Shown one piece after another: positions 35,970 to 46,809 of a DNA stretch of 64,000 nt (position 1 is the stretch's first letter; every line of letters starts with the position of its first letter). The position numbers and the translations under genes were made by a program. This DNA comes from Haloarcula limicola. Lineage in GTDB: Archaea > Halobacteriota > Halobacteria > Halobacteriales > Haloarculaceae. The stretch is taken from NCBI RefSeq assembly GCF_010119205.1, contig NZ_WRXM01000001.1, forward strand, positions 1,426,001 to 1,490,000. Reading direction: 5' to 3'. The notes beneath the pieces were generated by a model, which saw only the letters and a program-made list of their open reading frames with translations, was not told where the DNA came from and made no database searches.

Positions 35970-36758
35970 CTATCTGTTTCTCCGCAGCGGGGCGATCACG
36001 TCCGAGAGCGTCGCGTTGACGACGTGGCCGATCATGAGGAGCGCCGCGGCGGCGTAGAGGCTCGTGAGGATGAGGATGATGCCGCTGAGGACGCCGAAAA
36101 TAGCGTACGACCCCGCGTTCTCGGCGTAGAACCGGATGCCAGCGAGCAAGACCGTCCAGCCGACGGCGGCCGTTACCGCGCCGGGAGCGGCGGTCGACAG
36201 CGAGTCGATGTCCCGCGACGGGAGATAGTACAAGGGGAGAAAGGAGACGGTGAGCGCGACGGGCAACGCGACGAGCCCGCTCGTCAGTACGAACGGCGCT
36301 TCGGGCAGCAGAACGAACAGCGCGCTGACGAGGAGCACGGAGACGATGCCGAAGACGAGCGAGCCGAGGACGCCGACGCCGTCGCGGAGGTGTCCGGCCA
36401 GCGACCGGTCGATCTCCCCCTCGACGTCCTCGACGACCGTCTGGAAGCCGGCGGTGATGTTCGCGCCGCTCCAGAGGAGGACGCCGAGCGCGAACAGCGT
36501 CGCGCCGACCCGTCCCCGCGAGTCGGTGAGCGCGTCGAGGACCAGTTCCTGCGCCGCGGGGGTGAGATACTCGAGCGTCACGAGCTGGACCTCCGACGCG
36601 GCCGACTCGCCGAGGACCGCGAGCAGGATGACCAGCAGCGGCAGGAGCGAGACGAAGCCGTAGTACGCGAGCGCGGCCGCTGGATACTGGATGTCCCGCT
36701 TGATGGACGTCCGAGCGATATCGAGGACGGTCCCGAACGCGCTGCGCCAGTCGGCCAT
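35970..36758 (-). CDS. YihY/BrkB-family membrane protein
   Basis: This 262-residue membrane protein has six hydrophobic segments and the family features AAALAYYGFVSLLPLLVILLAVLGE near residues 27-51 and the GANITAGFQTVVEDVE segment in the middle. YihY/BrkB proteins are widespread and were once called ribonuclease BN by mistake; their function is unknown and may be envelope related. The N-terminus MADWRSAFGTVLDIA is short and cytoplasmic. The gene ends tail to tail with the small membrane gene and is followed upstream by the YgfZ-like gene on the same strand. Confidence 0.88.
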   Translation of the reverse strand: MADWRSAFGTVLDIARTSIKRDIQYPAAALAYYGFVSLLPLLVILLAVLGESAASEVQLVTLEYLTPAAQELVLDALTDSRGRVGATLFALGVLLWSGANITAGFQTVVEDVEGEIDRSLAGHLRDGVGVLGSLVFGIVSVLLVSALFVLLPEAPFVLTSGLVALPVALTVSFLPLYYLPSRDIDSLSTAAPGAVTAAVGWTVLLAGIRFYAENAGSYAIFGVLSGIILILTSLYAAAALLMIGHVVNATLSDVIAPLRRNR

Positions 36759-36851
36759 AGCGGTCGTAGCGTTCTGCGTCGGATAACGCTGTGTTTCTCG
36801 GCTCCCGGTCGGACCGGAACCCAGCCTGACGCGAGAACCGACGCGTCGCCG

Positions 36852-37934
36852 TCAGTACGTCGGCAGCCGCGCCGAGGGCGCCGATCCCTCGACGAAGGGG
36901 AGCGCCGTTCGCTCGGCTGCTGCTCCGTCGCCGTCGACGCGCACCGTCAGTGCCGCTTCGGGCAGCTCCCAGTCGACGGCGGCCAGCGCCAGCGGGGCCT
37001 CGCGCATCGGGCTGTCGACGGCGCGGGTGACCTCGCCGACGTGTTCGTCGCCCGCGAAGACCGCCGCCCCGGGTTCGGGACGCGCCTCGACGGTCAGACC
37101 GACGAGCCGCTGCGTGGGATGGCCGCGGTTCTCGATGCGGGAGACGACCTCCTGGCCGACGTAACACCCCTTCTCGAAGTCCAGCGCGTTTCGCAGGCCG
37201 AGGTCGTTCGGGAGGCGGCCCTCGATCTCGGTGTCGAACAGCGGCGACCCGGCTTCGAGCGTGAGCGTCTCCCACGTCCGGTAGCCGAAGGGGACGGCGT
37301 TCAGGCCGCGGTTGACCAGCGTATCGAAGACCGGTTGGGCGTCCTCGGCGGCACAGACCACGTCGTAACTCTCCTCGCCGGAGAGGTTGTCCGTTCGGAC
37401 GACGGTCACGCCCGCGTCGCCGAGTTCGCCGCGATTGAACGACAGCAGTTCCTCGGGCGAGGACGCCTGATGCAGGACGCTGGCGATCTTCTCAGTGGAC
37501 TTCGGCCCGTGGACGCCGAAGACGGCGAAGTCGTCGGTCGCCAGGCGGACGTCGACGTCCTGGATGAACGTCTTGTCGCTCCACTCCGTCGCCAGCGGCT
37601 CGGCCCGCTGTGGCGGCGTGAACACCAGCAGTCGCTCGCCGGCGTTGTAGACGTACATGTCCGTCTCGACGCGACCGTCCGGGTCGAGTAACAGCGCGTA
37701 ACAGCCGTGGCCGTCGTCCTCGGGCACGTCGTTCGAGACGGCGTTGTCGACGTACTCGACGCGGTCCTCGCCGGTGACGACGAGGACGCCGTAGCCGAAC
37801 TCGCAGACGCCGACGACGTTGCGGACCGCGCGGTGGGTCCGCTCGGAGCGGCCGTAGTGGTCGACGACGCGGCGGCCGCCCACCTCGCGGAACGTCGCCC
37901 CGTGGGCTTCGTGGACCTCGGAGAGAACAGTCAT
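36852..37934 (-). CDS. YgfZ/GcvT-like tetrahydrofolate-binding protein
   Basis: The 360-residue protein has the aminomethyltransferase (GcvT) fold and the YgfZ signature KGCYVGQE (around residues 255-262), with the conserved cysteine near 257. YgfZ (IBA57) proteins help assemble or repair certain iron-sulfur clusters and bind tetrahydrofolate. The N-terminal segment GVCEFGYGVLVVTGEDRVEYVDNAVSNDV is GcvT-like. No glycine cleavage system genes are nearby, which supports the YgfZ rather than the GcvT role. Confidence 0.82.
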   Translation of the reverse strand: MTVLSEVHEAHGATFREVGGRRVVDHYGRSERTHRAVRNVVGVCEFGYGVLVVTGEDRVEYVDNAVSNDVPEDDGHGCYALLLDPDGRVETDMYVYNAGERLLVFTPPQRAEPLATEWSDKTFIQDVDVRLATDDFAVFGVHGPKSTEKIASVLHQASSPEELLSFNRGELGDAGVTVVRTDNLSGEESYDVVCAAEDAQPVFDTLVNRGLNAVPFGYRTWETLTLEAGSPLFDTEIEGRLPNDLGLRNALDFEKGCYVGQEVVSRIENRGHPTQRLVGLTVEARPEPGAAVFAGDEHVGEVTRAVDSPMREAPLALAAVDWELPEAALTVRVDGDGAAAERTALPFVEGSAPSARLPTY

Positions 37935-37972
37935 TGCCCACGGATGGGGGCCTCGCGCTGAAAAGCGTCCCG

Positions 37973-39217
37973 CTACCGACGCCGGAGCGCGAACGCGGTG
38001 AAGAGCGTCAACGCGATCAGAACCGCGGCCGCGGTGAATCCGGGACCGTCGCCGCCGGTCGTCTCCGTCGGCGTGGTGGCCGGCGTCTCCGTCGCCGTTT
38101 CCGTGGGCGAGGGCGTTTCGGTCTCGGTGTCCGCATCGGCCGCCTCGACGCCCTCGACGGTGGCCGTCGCCGAGCGGTCGCCCTCCTCGACGGTGAACGT
38201 CACGTTCCCGACCGAGGAGACGGGCGCGGCGACCGCGCCGGAGGCGTCGGTCGTCCCGACCTCCTCGCCGTCCCGGCTGACGGTGGCGTTCGGAACGGGG
38301 GAGCCGTACTCGTCGGTCACCCGGAGCCGGACCGTCTCGCCGACGACGACGCGCCGGTTGTCCGGCGTGAGTTCGAGCGCCGGCGTCCGCTGGATGGAGA
38401 CCTCGGCCGACGCGTCGGATTCGCCGAAGCGGAGGCGCTGCTCCGCGGTCTCGTAGCCGTCTTTCGTCACCGTGAGGTCGTACCGGTCGTTGACCGGCAG
38501 CCGGATGGTCGCCTGCCCGTTCGACAGCGTCTGGACGGTGCCGACCGACGGCACCCGGACCGTCGCGTTCTGGACGGCCCGCGGGTCCTCGAAGTGGTCG
38601 TCGGCGACCGTGACGGTCAGGAGCGCCGACCCCTGTTCGATTGCGCTCCGCGCCTGCGTCTCGCCGGTCACCTGTATCCGGGTCCGGTTCCAGTAATAGC
38701 CCTCCTTGCCCACGGTGAGGCGGTACTCGCCGGCCTCGACCGACGGCGTGGTGACGGTGCCGTCGGAGCCGGTCCGCTGGTCGGTGACGAACTCGCCGTC
38801 GCGGTAGAGGAGGACGCGCGCGTTCGAGACCGGGTCCCCGCCGCCGTCGACGACGGTGACCGCCGCCGTCGCGATCTCCGAGACGGGGACCTCGACGCTT
38901 CGGGCGGACGCGTCTGTCACGCGGAACGGTCGGTTACGGACGTACTCGTCGCCGTGGACCCGAATCGTCACGTTCGCTCCCGCGGGGACGTCGACGAGGG
39001 CCTGCCCGTTCGCCCGCGTCGTCTCGTTGACCGGCCCGCCGTCGCCGTCGTCCCACGTCGCCGAGATCGGTACGTCGCTGACCGGATCGCCGTCCTGATC
39101 GACGACGGAGACGGTCAGCGTGACCCGCTCCTGTTGTGCGATAGCGCCGCCGGGGACGGCGGCCACACCCACGAGCGCCACGATACAGAGGACGAACGCC
39201 GACCGAGACGGAGCCAT
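37973..39217 (-). CDS. PGF-CTERM surface protein with carboxypeptidase-regulatory-like repeats
   Basis: The 414-residue protein has a Sec signal peptide (cleavage likely after about residue 27) and three or four beta-sandwich repeats of the carboxypeptidase regulatory / PEGA type: TLTVSVVDQDGDPVSDVPISATW, TVVDGGGDPVSNARVLLYRDGE and VTDEYGSPVPNATVSRDGE. A Thr/Glu/Pro-rich stalk follows. It ends with DGPGF, a hydrophobic helix and RRR, the PGF-CTERM sorting signal that archaeosortase ArtA cuts before lipid attachment. It is therefore a likely surface protein. A GTTAAGG box lies about 30 bases before its ATG. Confidence 0.85.
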   Translation of the reverse strand: MAPSRSAFVLCIVALVGVAAVPGGAIAQQERVTLTVSVVDQDGDPVSDVPISATWDDGDGGPVNETTRANGQALVDVPAGANVTIRVHGDEYVRNRPFRVTDASARSVEVPVSEIATAAVTVVDGGGDPVSNARVLLYRDGEFVTDQRTGSDGTVTTPSVEAGEYRLTVGKEGYYWNRTRIQVTGETQARSAIEQGSALLTVTVADDHFEDPRAVQNATVRVPSVGTVQTLSNGQATIRLPVNDRYDLTVTKDGYETAEQRLRFGESDASAEVSIQRTPALELTPDNRRVVVGETVRLRVTDEYGSPVPNATVSRDGEEVGTTDASGAVAAPVSSVGNVTFTVEEGDRSATATVEGVEAADADTETETPSPTETATETPATTPTETTGGDGPGFTAAAVLIALTLFTAFALRRR

Positions 39218-39297
39218 AGTGAAATGATAACGTGGACGAACCTTAACAGTATGGTCAGCTTACACACGATAACGGACACTATAAGAGGGAAGTCGTG

Positions 39298-40251
39298 TCA
39301 GCGGCCGCGGTCGTCGCGGTCGGCGACGAGGCGTTCGACCTCGTCGGCTTCGAGGGGGGTGAGCGGGCCGGGCATCGTCCGGGCCAGCGCCGCGGCGGCC
39401 GCGCCGTGAGCCAGCGCCTCGTCGGTCGGCGCGCCGGCGACGAGCCGTTGGAGGACCGCTCCGACCAGCGTGGCGTGCTGGCCGGAGCTATCGGTCGCGT
39501 CCGTCGCGTCGGTCTCGAAGGCGTCCTGCTCGTGGACGACGTTGTCGTGGTAGCCGACGACGCCGCGCTCGTTTCGGGTGAGGACGACCCGCGAGAAGTC
39601 GTAGTCCGCGGCGATGGTGTGAACCAGTTCCCGGGGCGACCCCGTCCGGTCGAAGACGGCCTTGGCCTGCTCCTCGCTGGCGAACAGCAGATCCACCGCG
39701 CCGAAGAGGTCTTCGAGCGTGTCGTGTGCCGCCTCGGCGCTCCAGAGCCCGGGGTGGAAATCGAGGTCCAGCGCCCGGATTCCCGGCGACGCGCGGAGCA
39801 GCGCGCCGGTCGTCTCCGCCGCCGTCTCCGAGAGGGCCGCCGTCGACCCGGCGGCGAAGACCACGTCGGCTTCTTGCAGGCGTCCCATCGGGAGTTCGCC
39901 GGGCGTGAGCGTCGCCATCGCGGTGTCTGCGCGGTCCTGTAGCAGCCGGTCCTCGCGGGGGGCGGCCGCGTCCTCGTAGAAGGTCAGGCCCTGCCGGCCC
40001 ACGTCGGGGTCGGCCCAGACCACGTCGGTCTCCAGCCCGTGTTCGTGCAGTTCCGCGACGACTCGGCGGCCCAGCGGCGTGTCCGGCAGTTTCGAGAGCC
40101 AGACCGCGTCGCCGCCGAGCCTGCTCGCCACCGCCCCGACGGTGCTCGCCGCGCCGTCGGCCCGCATCCCGACCTCGCGTGCCGTCTCGAATCGCTGTCC
40201 GTCCGGCGGCGAGAGCCGAAGGGCCGTCTCACCCAGTGTCACCAGTCCCAT
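39298..40251 (-). CDS. PfkB-family carbohydrate kinase with atypical active site
   Basis: The 317-residue protein has the ribokinase (PfkB) fold. The N-terminal sugar-binding part includes LVTLGETALRLSP and AASTVGAVASRLGGDAVWLSKLPDTPLG, as in 2-keto-3-deoxygluconate kinases, and VDLLFASEEQAK and VVLTRNERGVVGYHD are typical of the later domain. The catalytic GAGD motif, normally with the base Asp, is replaced by SGQHAT (residues 256-261), placing His259 near the usual Asp. It may therefore have a changed activity or use another residue. Some haloarchaeal relatives may share this change. A TTAAACTAAACC box lies about 30 bases before the start. Confidence 0.78.
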   Translation of the reverse strand: MGLVTLGETALRLSPPDGQRFETAREVGMRADGAASTVGAVASRLGGDAVWLSKLPDTPLGRRVVAELHEHGLETDVVWADPDVGRQGLTFYEDAAAPREDRLLQDRADTAMATLTPGELPMGRLQEADVVFAAGSTAALSETAAETTGALLRASPGIRALDLDFHPGLWSAEAAHDTLEDLFGAVDLLFASEEQAKAVFDRTGSPRELVHTIAADYDFSRVVLTRNERGVVGYHDNVVHEQDAFETDATDATDSSGQHATLVGAVLQRLVAGAPTDEALAHGAAAAALARTMPGPLTPLEADEVERLVADRDDRGR

Positions 40252-40509
40252 ACCCGGCCATCGGGAGACTACGGTTTAGTTTAACCGGTGGTTTCGACTG
40301 TACGTATCGTATACGGACACTAGTGGAATTAGCCGACGGATGACGGTTCGCAGCAAGCGCTGTCAGAGCGGCTTCGCCGGGGGACGGACGCGCTCACCGA
40401 AGACGCGTCGTCAGTAGGATTCGTCGGACCGATCGAATAGTCGAGCGTCACCTGCCACGGGAGAGCTGCCGGCCTGCCATATTAGTGGCTCCAGGGACAA
40501 CCCAGGCGT

Positions 40510-40680
40510 GTGTCCCAAGACTCGCTCTCCGAATGTCCGTTCTGTGAGTTCGAACCTGACGTCCCGGACGAGGACGTGAAAACCGCGCCCGAGCAGGCCA
40601 CGCATCGCGTCCACAGACACGTCGAGAACGAACACCCAGACCGAACCGACGAACTGTCGACCTATACGAGCCCCGAGTGA
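40510..40680 (+). CDS. C2H2-like zinc micro-protein, 56 residues
   Basis: This short frame starts at GTG and encodes MSQDSLSECPFCEFEP..., with CPFC (residues 9-12) and histidines at 32, 35, 37 and 42. A Cys-x2-Cys-x(19-22)-His-x(3-6)-His arrangement could form one zinc finger of the C2H2 type, unlike the C4 type seen elsewhere in the window. The body is acidic and helical. A GC-poor CCATATTAGTG segment lies about 30 bases upstream. No neighbour on the same strand points to a partner. The function is unknown. Confidence 0.55.
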   Translation: MSQDSLSECPFCEFEPDVPDEDVKTAPEQATHRVHRHVENEHPDRTDELSTYTSPE

Positions 40681-40924
40681 AACCTCGGGGTCACTCGGTT
40701 CGAAATGGCGACGTTTCCCCGCCACCACAAGACCGCTCCGCCTTCAGTCATTCTCGACGGAAAGTAAATCCGTGTAACCGAGACGAGTCCGCGTTCGGCA
40801 ACGGTCCTGAAACGGCTCACCGCTCGCGGGATTCGACGCGGTCGTCTGAACGGGAGACTGTGACCGACAGTAGCAGTCGCCCTAAACGAGAATCAAGCCC
40901 GCCACCGCGTATCGGCGTAGCGAA

Positions 40925-41719
40925 TCACAGATATGCGCCGTCGTAGTCGTCGTCCGGCTTGCGAGTGTTCCCACAGTCGCCGCAGCGAACCCGTTCCATG
41001 TTGTCCATAGCGACGTCCGGCGACCCGCAGTTCAGGCAGCAGTAACCGTACTGCTCCGAGCGGTCAGCGTCGGAGAACGTTTCCACGAACCAGCCCTCCG
41101 TTCCTTGGAACGGATCCCCTCCGAGGTAGAGTTCAGTACCGTCCGTCGCCGTCGTCGTCTCGGGAATCTCGGGTGGTCGGTCGGCGTCCGACGCATCCGA
41201 TTCGGAGTCGCCTTGTTCGGCCTCCTCGCCCGTCTGTTCGGCGAACACGTACTCGACGGACTCCCGGCCGCCGATGTCGGTCGTTCGTTCGGCGACCTGC
41301 TCGAAGCCGAAGCGCTCGAGGAACGTCCCAGCGGACGTGTTCGCCGCGAGCGTGACTGCGCGGGGCTCCTCGATGCCTTCGTCCGCGAGCGCCGACTGAA
41401 TGCGCTCGAGCAGTGCGGTTCCGACGCCAGCACCCCGCCGTTCGGGGTCGACGTGGAGCCAACGAATCTCGCCTTCGGCGTCTTCGAATTCGGCTTCGGC
41501 GACGCCGGCCACGACACCGTCGAGTTCGGCGAGCACGACGATCGTCTCGGACGCTTCGATTCGGTCTCGGACGGGATCCGCGTCGAACACGGCCTCGGAG
41601 ATCGTCTCGATGTCCTGGGGGCTAAGTGCGTACGACGCAGTCATCGAACTCTCGACGAGCTCTTCGACCCGCTCGGCGTCGTCGGGCTCCGCGAGGCGGA
41701 GCGTCGGATCGGGGCTCAT
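40925..41719 (-). CDS. GNAT acetyltransferase with C-terminal zinc ribbon
   Basis: The 264-residue protein has a GNAT N-acetyltransferase domain (about residues 3-155), with the acetyl-CoA loop VDPERRGAGVGTALLE (R-x-x-G-x-G/A). An acidic linker of about 45 residues follows, and then a C-terminal C4 zinc ribbon (CCLNCGSPDVAMDN...VRCGDCG, about 228-252). The zinc ribbon probably provides nucleic-acid or protein contacts. The ATG at 41719 lies four bases after the stop of the rubredoxin-like gene, so the two genes are co-transcribed. Confidence 0.82.
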   Translation of the reverse strand: MSPDPTLRLAEPDDAERVEELVESSMTASYALSPQDIETISEAVFDADPVRDRIEASETIVVLAELDGVVAGVAEAEFEDAEGEIRWLHVDPERRGAGVGTALLERIQSALADEGIEEPRAVTLAANTSAGTFLERFGFEQVAERTTDIGGRESVEYVFAEQTGEEAEQGDSESDASDADRPPEIPETTTATDGTELYLGGDPFQGTEGWFVETFSDADRSEQYGYCCLNCGSPDVAMDNMERVRCGDCGNTRKPDDDYDGAYL

Positions 41720-41723
41720 CCGA

Positions 41724-42110
41724 TCAGTCCTCCCGTTGTTTGTGGACGGCATCTGATCCGCAGGCCGGACACTCGGTCGGCAACCCGTCGTCGAGTTCGT
41801 CCATCTCGCCGCAGTTCTCACAGCGCCACATGATGTACCCCTCCCCGAACTCGCCGCCGGGGTTGTCCTCCTGCTCGGATTTGTGAAGGCCCTCCTCGGT
41901 GGTCGTCACCGCTTGATCGCGCTCGTCGTCCGGCGATGCGAGTATCGCATACCCGTCTTCGCCGACGTCTTCGATCTCGGCTTGCATCGAGACCTCGAAG
42001 CCTCTGCTCGTCATGTCCGTGACGACTCCGAGTTCGTTACCGTCCGGGTCGTACACCACCAGTCCGGATTCGATAGCCGTGGATGCTTCCGACGGACTGT
42101 CTTCGCTCAT
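41724..42110 (-). CDS. Rubredoxin-like zinc-ribbon protein (DUF7130-like)
   Basis: The 128-residue protein has an N-terminal PRC-barrel-like beta part (GLVVYDPDGNELGVVTDMTSRGFEVSMQAEI) and a C-terminal rubredoxin-like or zinc-ribbon knuckle pair, CENCG...CPACG (about residues 97-119). That combination resembles the haloarchaeal DUF7130 family. The metal could be zinc or iron; sequence alone does not decide. It is the first gene of a two-gene operon with the GNAT gene. The start at 42110 (MSEDSPSEAST) begins the acidic N-terminus. Confidence 0.75.
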   Translation of the reverse strand: MSEDSPSEASTAIESGLVVYDPDGNELGVVTDMTSRGFEVSMQAEIEDVGEDGYAILASPDDERDQAVTTTEEGLHKSEQEDNPGGEFGEGYIMWRCENCGEMDELDDGLPTECPACGSDAVHKQRED

Positions 42111-42339
42111 ATTCCGCCTTGCAGCGCACGACTGTTTACTCTGATGGCTGAAGCGGGCCCGAAGAGCGAGGCAACAGGTGCGGGATGAGCAGTAGCTCAC
42201 CGAGACGGACTCTGCAGCGGGCGAGACGCGGATTTATCCGGCGCTCTGGCTATCACTGGTCTCTGAGAAGGCGGCCCGTAGTCGGGACCGCACCGACCGG
42301 GTAGCTCGCTCTCTCTGCGGGAACTGACGTTCTCCAGAT

Positions 42340-44460
<2,121 letters not shown>

Positions 44461-44591
44461 GGCGTCCCCCGCATAGTCTTGCCGTGCGGTAGCGGGCGCG
44501 GCGACTTGAGGCTGTCTGCTATCGAGTCGCGGCCGAACATCATGGAAATAGTTAACACGGCACAGCATAGACGTTCGATAGGTGAGGCGCC

Positions 44592-44780
44592 ATGTGTCAC
44601 CACAGAGGCTACACACCGGAGTGGCGGAGAGAGCGCACCGAGACGACAGCGGACGAGAGAGCGGCGAGAGCGGATGCCGACGACGAACTGCCGTCGTTCC
44701 TGAACGAGGAAGCGCCTGCGGACGCGGAGGTGCTGACCGACGGCGGCGAGGGCGACGACGGCGACGGCCGTGACGACTGA
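44592..44780 (+). CDS. Small haloarchaeal hypothetical protein, 62 residues
   Basis: The 62-residue protein begins MCHHRGYTPEWRRERTETTADERAARADADDELPSFLNEEAPADAEVLTDGG. The Cys-His-His start could bind a metal, and the central LPSFLNEE part looks conserved in small haloarchaeal proteins. The C-terminus is a run of Gly and Asp (DGGEGDDGDGRDD), encoded by a DNA segment that is duplicated just after the gene. Function is unknown. Confidence 0.6.
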   Translation: MCHHRGYTPEWRRERTETTADERAARADADDELPSFLNEEAPADAEVLTDGGEGDDGDGRDD

Positions 44781-44803
44781 GAGCGGCGACGGCCGTGACG
44801 ACT
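44760..44803 (+). repeat. 19-base tandem duplication across the end of the small gene
   Basis: The sequence GGCGACGGCCGTGACGACT occurs at 44760-44778 and again at 44785-44803, a 25-base offset. The first copy is the end of the 62-residue gene, so the second is a non-coding copy downstream of its stop. It looks like recent slipped-strand duplication. Confidence 0.75.
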
Positions 44804-44899
44804 AACGGCGGCGACTCGGCGTAGCGATCATCCCGTCTTTTCGCCGGTGTACCGCACAGTGAAGTGCGCGCGGGGCGACGGGACGACCAACCCCGACAG

Positions 44900-46156
44900 A
44901 TGGAACAGTACGACCAGCTCTACCGACTGTACGAGACCGCGGACACGGAGACGCTGCGGGCCTACCAGGAGTTCGTGGACCTCTTCCCGCCGCTTCGGAC
45001 CCGCGTCGCGCTGGACCGCTGGGAGAACGTCCGCGAGGAACTCGACGAGCAGAAAGCCGCCATCGCCGAGGAGTTCCCGGCGACGGGCGAGACGTACGCC
45101 GAGATCGCCGCCCGGCTGACGCGCGAGGAGGCCTTCACCGCGCTGGACCTCTACGCGAAGTACGGGCGGTCGGTGAACGTCCTCGTCCTGGACGTCGACG
45201 AGACGCTCCGGTCGGCCGGCGACACCGACAACGAGATCCCGCGCGAGACGCTGTATCTCCTCACCGAGTTCCACGAGCGGGGCGTCCCGATCGTGGTCTG
45301 TACCGGCCAGACGCTGGAGAACGTCAAGGGGTTCCTGATTCAGGGACTGGGCAACGAGGTCGTCTCCTCCGGGTCGGTCAGCATCGTCTACGAGTCCGGC
45401 AACGGCGTCTTCACGCCGAAGCACGGCTCCGAGACCAAGCAGTTACTGTACGAGGACCTCGATTCGACCGTCGTGGACATGTTCGACGCCGTCCGCGGCC
45501 GCGTGCTCTCGGAGGCACCCGACAGCGTCCGGCACGGCTGTCACCTCCAGGGCAACGAGTTCAACGTCACGCTCAAGCCCAACGCCGAGGTCGGCAGCGA
45601 GACGGCCGTCGAGATAATCGACGAGGCGCTCGGTTACCTCTGCGGATTGGTCGGTGAAGTCGTCGTCGAGGCCGTCGACGCGTCCGTCGCGGACCCCGCC
45701 GCGCTCGCCCGGACCTACTTCGCCCGCGACCCGGAGATAGCGTCCGTGCTGGACGACGCCGGGCTCTCGACGGACGCCGACACCGACGACGCACCGTCGG
45801 CCGTCCTCGACGTCTTCGAGCGCATCGACATCGGCTACTACGAGGGCGACGCCGCCGAACTCGTCAGTCTGGAGCTCGACAAGTCCGCCGGCGTCGAGCA
45901 GGCCTTCGAGGTGCTCGACATCGACGACCCGTTCGCGCTGGTGATGGGCGACAGCAAGAGCGACCTCCGCGTGATGGAGTGGGTCGCCGAGAACGACGCC
46001 GGGATCGCCGCCGCGCCGCATCACGCCTCGACGGCCGTCTTAGGCCACGTTCGGAACCGCGACGACCTCGTCTACGAGGCCGGAGAAGCCAGTTCAATCC
46101 TGAACGTCGTCTACGGACTGGCGCTGCTCGCCGAGCTGGGCGAGCGCCGCTCCTGA
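44900..46156 (+). CDS. HAD-family hydrolase with N-terminal helical extension
   Basis: The 418-residue protein begins with about 90 helical residues, then the HAD motif I VLVLDVDETLRSAG (Asp98 nucleophile, Asp100 acid). Motif II is in VPIVVCTGQTLEN and motif IV in VMGDSKSDLRVME (around residues 348-360). The later motifs resemble Cof-type and sucrose-phosphate phosphatase-like HAD proteins. A long insert that includes HGCHLQGNEFNVTLKPNAE forms the cap. It probably dephosphorylates a sugar phosphate, but the substrate is not evident. The start at 44900 (MEQYDQL) follows an AT-poor leader. Confidence 0.75.
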   Translation: MEQYDQLYRLYETADTETLRAYQEFVDLFPPLRTRVALDRWENVREELDEQKAAIAEEFPATGETYAEIAARLTREEAFTALDLYAKYGRSVNVLVLDVDETLRSAGDTDNEIPRETLYLLTEFHERGVPIVVCTGQTLENVKGFLIQGLGNEVVSSGSVSIVYESGNGVFTPKHGSETKQLLYEDLDSTVVDMFDAVRGRVLSEAPDSVRHGCHLQGNEFNVTLKPNAEVGSETAVEIIDEALGYLCGLVGEVVVEAVDASVADPAALARTYFARDPEIASVLDDAGLSTDADTDDAPSAVLDVFERIDIGYYEGDAAELVSLELDKSAGVEQAFEVLDIDDPFALVMGDSKSDLRVMEWVAENDAGIAAAPHHASTAVLGHVRNRDDLVYEAGEASSILNVVYGLALLAELGERRS

Positions 46157-46241
46157 CTCGCTCGCCGCGGATTCGACGGATACCGTTCCTTGTGACTCGT
46201 CACCACACAACAGTTAGACGGCTCCGCGTCGAACGCCACCT

Positions 46242-46748
46242 ATGGCGCTCGAACAGGTCTTCAAGCAGGTCCCGGACCCGCGCTCGCACTCGTTCCCGGA
46301 GTACTCGCTCGGACAGGGCGACCCCGTCCGCCCGATCGCGGTCACCGCCGACGAACTGACGGCGCTGCTCGACCTCTACGAGCGGTTCGCCGCCGTCGAC
46401 CCGAGCGGCTTCGACAGCAACCCCTTCCTCCGGGCGACCAGCGACTTCCTGAACCAGACCTTCGGAACGACGCTCAAACGGCCCGACGAACAGCTACACG
46501 ACGACATCGCGGCGATGCTCAACGACTTCTCCGACGACCTCGGCGGCCGCCCGCTCGGCGTGGTCGACGCGACCCCCGCGCACCACCGCACGCTCTACTT
46601 CTTCCTGACCAGCTGCAAGGCCTACCACCTCGCGCCGCACATCCGCTTCTCGCCGGACGAATCGGCCGTCCAGACGCTGTACGACGTCTACGAGCGCGTC
46701 AGCGACCAGGAGTTCTACCTGAAGCGGCCCGAGACGGTGCTGGAGTGA
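46242..46748 (+). CDS. Conserved haloarchaeal protein of unknown function, 168 residues
   Basis: This mainly helical soluble protein starts MALEQVFKQVPDPRSHSFPEYSLGQGDPVRPIAVTADELTALLDLYERF and has TTLKRPDEQLHDDIAAMLNDFSDD and LYFFLTSCKAYHLAPHIRFSPDESAVQTLYDVYERV. No known domain or catalytic motif is recognised. A second unknown gene follows 61 bases downstream on the same strand, and both lie between a HAD gene and the origin-adjacent eIF1 gene. Confidence 0.6.
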   Translation: MALEQVFKQVPDPRSHSFPEYSLGQGDPVRPIAVTADELTALLDLYERFAAVDPSGFDSNPFLRATSDFLNQTFGTTLKRPDEQLHDDIAAMLNDFSDDLGGRPLGVVDATPAHHRTLYFFLTSCKAYHLAPHIRFSPDESAVQTLYDVYERVSDQEFYLKRPETVLE

Positions 46749-46809
46749 CCGTCTCCGAGCAGTGGCGAAGCCCCCGACACATATCAGCGTGGACGGCGAA
46801 CGACACGGT

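Noticed and set aside
40411-40728. 105-codon reverse-strand frame between kdgK-like and GNAT genes
   Set aside because: It overlaps the zinc micro-protein on the other strand, which has a coherent Cys/His pattern, and the reverse frame has no recognisable feature.
42111-42339. Possible tRNA-like gene with GCGGG and TAGCTC segments
   Set aside because: No TTCGAATCC T-loop, no consistent acceptor stem and no anticodon arm could be built.
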